Shown here piece after piece: positions 44,021 to 51,225 of a DNA stretch of 64,000 nucleotides. Made by a program: the position numbers and the translations under genes. Numbering within the stretch: the stretch's first letter is position 1; every line of letters starts with the position of its first letter. This DNA comes from Chloracidobacterium sp. CP2_5A (GTDB lineage: Bacteria; Acidobacteriota; Blastocatellia; Chloracidobacteriales; Chloracidobacteriaceae). The notes under the pieces are model-generated. The model was not told where the DNA came from. It did no database searches and worked only from the letters and a program-made list of their open reading frames with translations. The stretch is from the NCBI GenBank assembly GCA_002254845.1, contig NKPT01000004.1:1-64000 (forward strand). Reading direction: 5' to 3'.

Positions 44021-44944
44021 TTAGAGGCGGGCGACTTCGTTATCGCCCGCCTCTTCCGTTATGGCGACCAGCAGGGCGGGACGCGCATCCGAGGAAGAAA
44101 GCTTACCCAGCCGGCGCTCAAGCTCCTGGATCGCCAGCCGACGATTGAACACGGCTCCAATAAGGAACACGAAGGCGACAACGTACATCCAGACCAGCAG
44201 CACGATGACGGTCCCAATGCTGCCGTAAATGCGGCCGTAGGCGCTGAAGTTCGACACATAAACGCCAAAGCCAAGCGTCGCCAGTCCCCAGAGCGTGGTT
44301 GCAAAGACGGCTCCCGGCAGGATGTGCCGCCAGCGCGGGGGACGGCTTGGCGCCAGCCGATAGAGCAGCATTTGAATCAGGAAAACGCTCCAGACGATGA
44401 AGAACCAACGCGCCGCCGCCCAGAAGTGGCCAAACGCGATCGCGCCGCCGCTGATCCGACTGATGAGATGCTCAAGGTGCGCGCCGACAACGCCGGCCAC
44501 CGAGACAAGGACCAAGGGCAGCCCGACCACAAAGACCAGCTCCAGACACAGAAGCTGCTCCCGCCAGAACGAGCGGCGGGGCGAGATGGCGTAAATGCGG
44601 TCAAGCGCTCGCGACAGGGTGGCGATCAACCCGATCGCTGGCAGGAGCGTGGCGAAAAACGACAACAGCGCCACCTGTCCCGGACGTCCCTGCATGAGTT
44701 GTTGTAAGTAAGACTCGACCACGCTGAAGGTGCCCGGCGGCATAATGCGCCGCAGCCCTTCCAGAAGCGCCGCCGTTTGCTCGCTTCCCAGCGCCGCGAA
44801 TGCCGCCACGAAAAACAGCAGGAGCGGAAAGAACGTCAGCACAAAGGAATAAGCGGCTTCTTTGGCGAAGCCGACGCAGTCATACTCGATGGCGTCGAGC
44901 AGGGTTTTCCAGAGCAGACGACGGAGTTGCGCAAGCCGGCTCAT
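44021..44944 (-). CDS. YihY/BrkB-family inner-membrane protein
   Basis: A 307-residue protein with six hydrophobic segments. AYSFVLTFFPLLLFFVAAFA near residue 30 and the terminal LLVWMYVVAFVFLIGAVFNR are typical of YihY/virulence factor BrkB (formerly ribonuclease BN by misassignment). Its biochemical role is unknown. The N-terminal LFWKTLLDAIEYDCVGFAKE-type helix is amphipathic. It is 32 bases after glgC. The last codons contain a perfect 11-bp dyad. Confidence 0.85.
   Translation of the reverse strand: MSRLAQLRRLLWKTLLDAIEYDCVGFAKEAAYSFVLTFFPLLLFFVAAFAALGSEQTAALLEGLRRIMPPGTFSVVESYLQQLMQGRPGQVALLSFFATLLPAIGLIATLSRALDRIYAISPRRSFWREQLLCLELVFVVGLPLVLVSVAGVVGAHLEHLISRISGGAIAFGHFWAAARWFFIVWSVFLIQMLLYRLAPSRPPRWRHILPGAVFATTLWGLATLGFGVYVSNFSAYGRIYGSIGTVIVLLVWMYVVAFVFLIGAVFNRRLAIQELERRLGKLSSSDARPALLVAITEEAGDNEVARL
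44024..44053 (+). terminator. Perfect 11-bp dyad, possible terminator of the Arg-rich gene
   Basis: GAGGCGGGCGA / TCGCCCGCCTC with an 8-base loop, 26 bases beyond the Arg-rich gene stop. It overlaps the 3' end of yihY. Only a poor T tract (ttccgtt) follows on the plus strand, so termination is uncertain. Confidence 0.45.
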
Positions 44945-44976
44945 GGCGACACGCCTCCTTCGCTTCCGGGGCGGCT

Positions 44977-46266
44977 TTAGAGCGTGGTGTTGTCCGGAAC
45001 GACAGCGTCTTTCGGGATAATGATGATCCCGTCGCGGATAAAGTAGTTCGGCCCTTCAGCCTCTTTGACGCCGCTTTCATTCAGCAGGCGGACGTTGTTC
45101 CCGATGCGGACGCCCTTGTCGAGAATCGCGTTGCGAATGGCGCAGAACTTCCCAACGCCAATGTCGGGCCTTCCGGCGGCGCGATTTTCCTGAAGATCCT
45201 CCAGCGTTTCGTATTCGTCAGCCCCCATCATGAGCACGTGGTCAAAGTTGGTGCCGCTCTCGACGCGGCTCCGAATGCCCACAATCGAGCGGCGAATGGT
45301 CGCCTCGTTGATAATGCAGCCTTCATTGACGATGGAGTTGATAATCTGCGCGTTGCGCACCTTGGTGCCCGGCAGAAACCGCGGGCGGGTGTAAATCGGC
45401 GCGACCATGTCAAAGAGGTTGAAGCGCGGCAGGACGTCGGTCAGCTCGATGTTGGCGCGGAAAAAGGCGCTGATCGTGCCGATGTCTTCCCAGTAGCCGT
45501 TGAAGAGGTAGGCCCCGACCTGATGGGTTTCGAGAGCGCTCGGGATAACTTCCTTGCCAAAGTCCACGCGACTTGACTCCTGCAAAAGCGCCTCCAGCAC
45601 GCTCATGTTGAAGACATAAATGCCCATCGAGGCGAGATACGGCCGCTTGGCGGCTTCCTCCTCGGAAAGCCCGAACCGCGTCGTGTCCACCCGCATGCTT
45701 TCAAGCGCCGCGCCTGTCGGCTTTTCTCGAAACTCGACCACGCGGCCGTCTTCATCGACCTTGAGGAGTCCGAACTCCGAGGCGTCAGCGGGCGGAATGG
45801 CCGTCACCGAAACCGTGATGTCATTGCCAAGCGACTCGTGGTAGCTAATGAACTTGGCGTAGTCCATGCGGTAGAGATGATCCCCGGAAAGGATCAGGAT
45901 GGTTGTCGCGTGGGTGCTTTTCAGATGTCGGAAGTTTTGCCGCACCGCATCGGCCGTCCCTTGAAACCAGTCGGGATTGTCGGGGGTTTGCTCGGCGGCG
46001 AGGATTTCGACAAAGCCGTTGGCGAACTGACTGAACCGATACGTTCGGGCGATATGCCGATTGAGCGAAGCCGAGTTGAACTGCGTCAGAACCAGAATGC
46101 GCGCAATGCCGGAGTTGATGCAATTGCTTACAGGAATGTCAATCAAGCGATACTTTCCGCCAAGCGGCACCGCCGGCTTTGAACGCTCGCGCGTGAGGGG
46201 ATAAAGCCGCGTGCCTTTGCCGCCGCCTAAAATGACGGCCAAAATCTTCTCCATCTCGCCAACCAT
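44977..46266 (-). CDS. glgC: Glucose-1-phosphate adenylyltransferase
   Basis: A 429-residue ADP-glucose pyrophosphorylase, first step of glycogen synthesis. [50 protein letters not shown] and [12 protein letters not shown] are the nucleotidyltransferase motifs; a left-handed beta-helix follows. The start ATG 46264-46266 (MVGEMEKIL) has GGGAG seven bases before it; the frame is open to 46299 via TTG. It follows a coiled-coil gene with 29 bases between. Glycogen or starch-like storage is implied. Confidence 0.95.
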   Translation of the reverse strand: MVGEMEKILAVILGGGKGTRLYPLTRERSKPAVPLGGKYRLIDIPVSNCINSGIARILVLTQFNSASLNRHIARTYRFSQFANGFVEILAAEQTPDNPDWFQGTADAVRQNFRHLKSTHATTILILSGDHLYRMDYAKFISYHESLGNDITVSVTAIPPADASEFGLLKVDEDGRVVEFREKPTGAALESMRVDTTRFGLSEEEAAKRPYLASMGIYVFNMSVLEALLQESSRVDFGKEVIPSALETHQVGAYLFNGYWEDIGTISAFFRANIELTDVLPRFNLFDMVAPIYTRPRFLPGTKVRNAQIINSIVNEGCIINEATIRRSIVGIRSRVESGTNFDHVLMMGADEYETLEDLQENRAAGRPDIGVGKFCAIRNAILDKGVRIGNNVRLLNESGVKEAEGPNYFIRDGIIIIPKDAVVPDNTTL

Positions 46267-46295
46267 CGGGGTGCTCCCAAAAAGCTGTGGTGTTT

Positions 46296-46700
46296 TCAAT
46301 CCTGGTTTTTTGACAGCCGCGGGCGCGGCATGACAAACAGCCGACGGTGACGATGCGTCCAGGGTCGGCGTCCGCGCGGGGCGTTGACCGCCGCGCCGCC
46401 GCGCCGCAGGAGGGTCAGCTCGGCCGTCAGCCGCTCCAGTTGGGCGCGCATGTACCGCTGTTCCGCTTCCAGTCTCTCCAACACGTCAACTGAGCGGGAT
46501 TGCACGCTCGCCAGTCGCCCAAGCGTTTGCTGAAAGGTCGTGGCGAGACGCGTCCCAATTTCGCTTAATAGGCGCTCGATACACTCAGAGAGATACCCTT
46601 CCAATCGCTGCCGCGTTTCGCCATTCGAGCGCTGAGCGGCGTTCAACGCGGCAACGCTCGGCGAATCGGGACGGGCATCCGAGAACAGTTCCTTTGACAT
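46296..46700 (-). CDS. Hypothetical coiled-coil protein
   Basis: A 134-residue product starting at ATG 46698-46700 ([14 protein letters not shown]); the frame is open to 46835 but the extension looks uninformative. The middle is a probable coiled coil ([19 protein letters not shown] to [20 protein letters not shown]) and the C-terminus is Arg-rich. No known domain. It precedes glgC on the same strand and diverges from the next gene. Expression as a glgC-linked protein is possible. Confidence 0.5.
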   Translation of the reverse strand: MSKELFSDARPDSPSVAALNAAQRSNGETRQRLEGYLSECIERLLSEIGTRLATTFQQTLGRLASVQSRSVDVLERLEAEQRYMRAQLERLTAELTLLRRGGAAVNAPRGRRPWTHRHRRLFVMPRPRLSKNQD

Positions 46701-46837
46701 TCGACTGAGGAAGCTCGTTTTCAGAAATTTTTCGCCTCGGCGGCGATGTCCGCCGATAGCGCTTGGCATGCTAACACTGTTTGACCGGCCGTGACCAAGG
46801 CCAAGCGCGCAGACCGCGCGACCTAGGGACCGCAAGG

Positions 46838-47719
46838 ATGAACATTCCTCGTTATTGGGCGAAAGCGGAACGCTTGATTCAGGGCGGAAAGGCCGGCGCC
46901 GCGGCTGAGCGTCATTTGATTGTCTGGCGCGGCTCGGACGCTTCCGCTGAAGACGCGCAGGCGCGGGCGCAACGCGAGCTAGAGGAGCGCATCGCCCGCT
47001 TTCGCCGCGGCGAGCGGCTACGCGACTACCCTGGCCACATTCGCCCGCTGCGCGAGCCAGTTATTGAAACGGTATCCGCCCCCACGGGCGAGCGCATCGC
47101 GGTCATAACCCGCAACGCCGCCGGCTGCCGAGTCATCAATACAGCCCAAGTCATGTTCATTGACCTTGACTTCGCCTCGGCGCTGGTCGGGGACTGGCGC
47201 GGGGCGCTGGCCGCGCTGTGGCGAAGCATCGGCGGCGTCTCGCAAGCCAAAGCGGAGCCGCAAGAGCGCGTGCTGGCGAAAGTTCGGAAATGGCATGAGC
47301 GGGAGGCTTCCGACTGGCGCGTGAGGGTTTACCGCACCCGCGCCGGGCTGCGGCTGCTCATCGCCCACGGGCTTTTTGAGCCGACTTCCAAGGATGCGCA
47401 GCAAGTCATGACGCGACTGGGAGCCGATGCCCGCTACCGGCGGCTGTGCGCCGTCCAGGCTTGCTTTCGCGCCCGCTTGACGCCTAAGCCGTGGCGCATC
47501 GGAATGGCGCGCCCGCCAGCGACGTACCCCTGGACTAACGCCGACGAGGAAGCGCGCCAGCGCGCCTGGGAAAGTCGCTACGAGGCTTCCATCGGGCGCT
47601 TCGCTGTCTGCCGGCTTCTGGCTGATTTGGGGCGTCAACCGCTACATCCTGACGCCGAGCGCGTCATGCGCCTGCACGACGCCCATACGCTGTCGCTAAT
47701 GGATAAGCCGCTCGCCTAA
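46838..47719 (+). CDS. Conserved-looking protein of unknown function with a DxD motif
   Basis: A 293-residue soluble protein starting at ATG 46838 (MNIPRYWAKAERLIQGGK), AAGG just before it. It is basic and Trp/Arg-rich with a helical N-terminus. NTAQVMFIDLDFASALV holds a hydrophobic-DLD motif, followed about 60 residues later by RVYRTRAGLRLLIAHGLF. This arrangement faintly recalls archaeo-eukaryotic primase motifs but a key His is not evident. No signal peptide. Not recognised. Its stop codon is duplicated in the adjacent tandem repeat. Confidence 0.6.
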   Translation: MNIPRYWAKAERLIQGGKAGAAAERHLIVWRGSDASAEDAQARAQRELEERIARFRRGERLRDYPGHIRPLREPVIETVSAPTGERIAVITRNAAGCRVINTAQVMFIDLDFASALVGDWRGALAALWRSIGGVSQAKAEPQERVLAKVRKWHEREASDWRVRVYRTRAGLRLLIAHGLFEPTSKDAQQVMTRLGADARYRRLCAVQACFRARLTPKPWRIGMARPPATYPWTNADEEARQRAWESRYEASIGRFAVCRLLADLGRQPLHPDAERVMRLHDAHTLSLMDKPLA

Positions 47720-47733
47720 GCGTCGCCTAAGCG
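47712..47733. repeat. 11-bp perfect direct duplication spanning a stop codon
   Basis: tcgcctaagcg twice (47712-47722, 47723-47733). The first copy contains the TAA stop (47717-47719) of the preceding gene. Confidence 0.93.
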
Positions 47734-47958
47734 CGCTTGGGGGACGCAGTCCTTGGCGACCAGTGGCAAGCGTTGGCCGCTCTCCGCGCCCGCTCGCGCC
47801 TTCAGCCAGTCCGTCACGCCTCAACCTAGCGCGAAGTCCAGCTGATCGGCGGCAAGCTTTCCAGTCGCGCGGGTGGCGGCGACTCGACACAGAGGCCGCC
47901 TCGGCTTCGCGTCGGTCGTTACAGAAAGCGACGCACAGAAAGCGGGGCGCAAGTCGGC
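47720..47958. other. Gap of 239 bases between convergent genes
   Basis: No convincing ORF or RNA. It holds the second copy of the 11-bp duplication and a degenerate 14-bp repeat at 47921-47948. I see no clear terminator. Confidence 0.45.
47921..47948. repeat. Degenerate 14-bp tandem direct repeat
   Basis: 47921-47934 and 47935-47948 match at 12 of 14 bases, sharing acagaaagcg. Confidence 0.7.
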
Positions 47959-48564
47959 CTATTTTTGCCCGGAAACCACGGCATCCAAGCGGCGCGGCGG
48001 CGCGGCGGACGCGTCTCGCTTGGTCGCGGGAGACTTGCGATGCAGGGCGGTTTCCTTCAGGCGCCGGAGCGCGGCGACCCCCTGCTCAAAGCGGCCTTTC
48101 AAGTCGGCCCGCCCCAGCTCAGTCAGCAGTCGCGCGCCGGGCTTTGCCAGCGGCGTCACCCGCGCATGCAGCACGAAGGCCGGCTGCGCCGGAAAGGCTG
48201 TCAGAACAAGGTACGCCGCCGAGACCACGAGCCAGGCGCGCCCGACGCCCAGCGCCGCGCCGCCCGCTCGGTCAAGCGTCGCCAGGGGCGTCTTCCGAAA
48301 CGCCTTGCGCAGACGGCGGGCGAGCGCTGCGCCGCCCAGGCCGGCTGCGACGATCGGCAACAAGAACCCAAGGCCGTAAGCGACCGGCGACGCCATCCCA
48401 AGCGCCGCCAGCCCGCGCCCGATGTCATCGTAAAAAACGAGCGCGATGATCAAGCCGCCCAAGAGCGCGCCAAGCGAAACAACCGTTTTGGCAAGCCCCT
48501 TGAGCGCGCCGCTGACGGCTGAAAAGGCCAAAACCGCGACGGCCAGCCAGTCAAATGTCGTCAC
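47959..48564 (-). CDS. cvpA: CvpA-family membrane protein
   Basis: A 201-residue protein starting at GTG 48562-48564 (VTTFDWLAVAVLAFSAVSGALKG), with AGAGG six bases upstream. Three or four hydrophobic segments: LAVAVLAFSAVSG, VVSLGALLGGLIIALVF, VAYGLGFLLPIVAAGLGG and GVGRAWLVVSAAYLVLT. The C-terminus is a cytoplasmic basic tail. CvpA/colicin V production proteins have an undefined envelope role. It follows radA by ten bases. Confidence 0.82.
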   Translation of the reverse strand: MTTFDWLAVAVLAFSAVSGALKGLAKTVVSLGALLGGLIIALVFYDDIGRGLAALGMASPVAYGLGFLLPIVAAGLGGAALARRLRKAFRKTPLATLDRAGGAALGVGRAWLVVSAAYLVLTAFPAQPAFVLHARVTPLAKPGARLLTELGRADLKGRFEQGVAALRRLKETALHRKSPATKRDASAAPPRRLDAVVSGQK

Positions 48565-48574
48565 GCGAAACCTC

Positions 48575-49966
48575 TCAAAAGAGCGCGTCGAGGGCATCCA
48601 GCACCGACCGAACGCCCACGATCTCGACGCCTTCCGGCGCCTCCAAGCCTGGCAAATTTCCGGCGGGCAGCAGCACCCGCTCAAAGCCCATCGCCGCGAC
48701 TTCGCGCAATCGCGCCGCCGGCTGACTGGTGGCGCGGACTTCGCCGGCCAACCCCACTTCGCCAAACACCGCCGTCGCCGGATCAATCGCCGCGTTGCGA
48801 AAGCTCGATGCTAGCGCCGCGACAATGCCGAGGTCCGCTGCCGGCTCGGCCAGCGTCAGCCCGCCGGCGACATTGACGAACACATCATCGCCCAGCATGT
48901 GGAGGCCGGCGCGCTTTTCGAGCATCGCTATCAGCAGCGCCACCCGATTTGGCTCAACGCCCTCGACCGTCCGGCGGCCCGTGCCGTACTTGCCGCTGCT
49001 GACGAGCGCCTGCAACTCCACCAGCATCGGGCGCGTGCCTTCCAGGCAGGCGACCACGACCGACCCCGCGACGCCAATAGGGCGCTGCTGCAAAAAAAGC
49101 GCCGACGGATTCGCGACCGGCACAAGCCCCGAGCTAGTCATCTCGAACATCCCGAGCTCGTTGGTTGCGCCGAAGCGATTCTTGACGGCGCGAATGACGC
49201 GGTGGTTGTGGTGGCGCTCGCCCTCAAAGTAAATGACCGTATCCACGATGTGTTCGAGCGTTTTCGGACCGGCGAGCGCGCCATCCTTGGTGACGTGGCC
49301 GATGAGGAAAATTGGCGCGCCTTGGTGCTTTGCCAGCAACAAGCACTGTCCGGCGGTTTCGCGCACCTGCGAGACGCTGCCCGGCGCGCTGTCGAGCCGT
49401 TCGGAGTAGGTCGTCTGCACGGAATCCACGACCATGAGCGTCGGCTTGAGATCGGCTACGACTTCCAGCACGCGCTCCAGACAGGTCTCCGGCAGCAGGT
49501 GCAAATCGCCGGGACACAGCCCCAGCCGGTCGCCGCGCAGCTTGATTTGGCGCTCGGATTCCTCGCCGCTTACGTACAGAACGCGCTCGCCCCGGCGACT
49601 CAGGCCCGCAGCCATTTGCAGCAGCAGCGTTGACTTCCCAACGCCCGGATCGCCGCCAATCAGCAGGAGGCTGCCGGGCACGATGCCGCCGCCCAGCGCG
49701 CGATCGAGCTCAACCATCCCCGATGAAAGGCGGGCGTCATCCTGACTCGGCACTTGGGCGTAAGGGGTCGGCGCGACTTTCCCCGCCGACTTCGCGCCTG
49801 ACCTGGGACTTCCCAGCCCGCGGGCCAGCGCCGCCGCCGAAATCGTTTTTTCCTCGCGCTCCTCGACAAACGAGTTCCACGCGCCGCAGTCGGGGCAGCG
49901 CCCAAGCCACTTGCGGCTTTGATAGCCGCACTGCTGACAACCGTAAATGGTCTTTTCCTTGGGCAT
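48575..49966 (-). CDS. radA: DNA repair protein RadA (Sms)
   Basis: A 463-residue RecA-like ATPase for branch migration and recombination repair. N-terminal zinc finger Cys10, Cys13, Cys24, Cys27; Walker A GGDPGVGKSTLLLQ; KNRFGATNE, the RadA-specific motif; C-terminal Lon-like domain without protease residues (DVFVNVAGGLTLAEPAADL). Length is standard. cvpA follows. Confidence 0.96.
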   Translation of the reverse strand: MPKEKTIYGCQQCGYQSRKWLGRCPDCGAWNSFVEEREEKTISAAALARGLGSPRSGAKSAGKVAPTPYAQVPSQDDARLSSGMVELDRALGGGIVPGSLLLIGGDPGVGKSTLLLQMAAGLSRRGERVLYVSGEESERQIKLRGDRLGLCPGDLHLLPETCLERVLEVVADLKPTLMVVDSVQTTYSERLDSAPGSVSQVRETAGQCLLLAKHQGAPIFLIGHVTKDGALAGPKTLEHIVDTVIYFEGERHHNHRVIRAVKNRFGATNELGMFEMTSSGLVPVANPSALFLQQRPIGVAGSVVVACLEGTRPMLVELQALVSSGKYGTGRRTVEGVEPNRVALLIAMLEKRAGLHMLGDDVFVNVAGGLTLAEPAADLGIVAALASSFRNAAIDPATAVFGEVGLAGEVRATSQPAARLREVAAMGFERVLLPAGNLPGLEAPEGVEIVGVRSVLDALDALF

Positions 49967-50064
49967 ATCGAGTTGCGCGCCGCCGCTATTTCAGCGATGA
50001 ACAATAAACGCTCGCTCCCCCAGCGCAAGCCTCTCGCGAAAGCCTGTCATTTCTTCCTTTGACG

Positions 50065-51108
50065 ATGCGCCTCTCCGAGCTTCACTACGACCTGCCGCCG
50101 CAACTGATCGCCCAGCAGCCGAGCGAGCGGCGCGACCATGCCCGCCTGCTCCTGCTCGACCGCCAATCCGGCGCTTGGCGCGACGCCTACGTATACGATT
50201 TGCCGAAGTTTCTCCACTCCGGCGATGTCTTGGCGCTCAATGACACGCGCGTGTTCCCAGCGCGCCTTATCGGACAACGCGAGCCAGGCGGCGGCGCGGT
50301 CGAGGTTTTCCTCGTTCGGGAACAAGCGCCCCGCCGGTGGACGGCGCTCGTCAAGCCGGGCCGGCGCGTTCGCGTCGGCGACCGGCTCGTTTTTGGCGAC
50401 GGACGGCTGCGCGGAACAATCGCCGAGCGAACTGAAGACGGGCGGCGCACGATTGTCTTTGACGGCGCAGGCGACTTTTTCGCCGTTTTGGATGAAATCG
50501 GACGGACGCCCCTGCCGCCCTACATCGCGCGCGAGCAGGATAGCCCCGCCGACCGCGAACGCTACCAGACGGTCTATGCCGCGGCGCCCGGCTCCATCGC
50601 CGCGCCGACGGCCGGACTGCACTTCACGCCAGAGCTGCTGACGACGCTCGCCGCGCAGGGCGTCGAAATTGTCAAGCTGACCCTCCACGTCGGCTACGGC
50701 ACGTTTCAGCCCGTCCGAGCGGAAGACTTGGCCGAGCACCGCGTCGAGCCGGAAGTGTATGTTGTGCCGGAGGAAACCGCGCGGCGCGTCACGGCGGCCA
50801 AGCGCGAGGGACGGCGCGTCATTGCCGTTGGAACCACCTCGACCCGAACGCTCGAAACCGTCGCCCGCGCCACTGAAGGCGGCGTCGAGGTTGTCGCTGG
50901 ACAAGGCATGACGGATTTGACAATTGTGCCTGGCTTCACGTTCCGGGTTCTGGACGGACTGATGACCAACTTCCATTTGCCGCAGTCGTCGCTGCTGGCG
51001 CTGGTCGTCGCGCTTGCAGGCTACGCGCCGGTCATGAATGCTTACCGGCACGCCGTCGCCGCCGAGTATCGCTTTTATAGCTTCGGCGATGCGATGCTCA
51101 TTTTGTAG
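50065..51108 (+). CDS. queA: S-adenosylmethionine:tRNA ribosyltransferase-isomerase
   Basis: A 347-residue enzyme making epoxyqueuosine from 7-aminomethyl-7-deazaguanine in tRNA. MRLSELHYDLPPQLIAQQPS, ALNDTRVFPARLIG, PTAGLHFTPELL, GYGTFQPV and GTTSTRTLE are family motifs. The start is ATG 50065; a TTG two codons upstream was not used. queG for the next step lies at 58.6 kb. Confidence 0.96.
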   Translation: MRLSELHYDLPPQLIAQQPSERRDHARLLLLDRQSGAWRDAYVYDLPKFLHSGDVLALNDTRVFPARLIGQREPGGGAVEVFLVREQAPRRWTALVKPGRRVRVGDRLVFGDGRLRGTIAERTEDGRRTIVFDGAGDFFAVLDEIGRTPLPPYIAREQDSPADRERYQTVYAAAPGSIAAPTAGLHFTPELLTTLAAQGVEIVKLTLHVGYGTFQPVRAEDLAEHRVEPEVYVVPEETARRVTAAKREGRRVIAVGTTSTRTLETVARATEGGVEVVAGQGMTDLTIVPGFTFRVLDGLMTNFHLPQSSLLALVVALAGYAPVMNAYRHAVAAEYRFYSFGDAMLIL

Positions 51109-51225
51109 CGCCGCTCATAGCGCCCGCGCCGGGCAGCCGCCTTGCGCTCGGGCGAAGCCTCCGTCTGCTTGCCGCGCTTATGCGATTGGCATCATTTTCA
51201 ATCCGCCTTTTGAGGTATTTACCTG

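Noticed and set aside
44021-44944. Ribonuclease BN annotation for the YihY gene
   Set aside because: That name came from an old misassignment; the sequence is a polytopic membrane protein without nuclease motifs.
51109-51225. sigma-54 site upstream of the M16 gene (ttggcatc region)
   Set aside because: The -24-like bases lack a matching GC at the right -12 distance.
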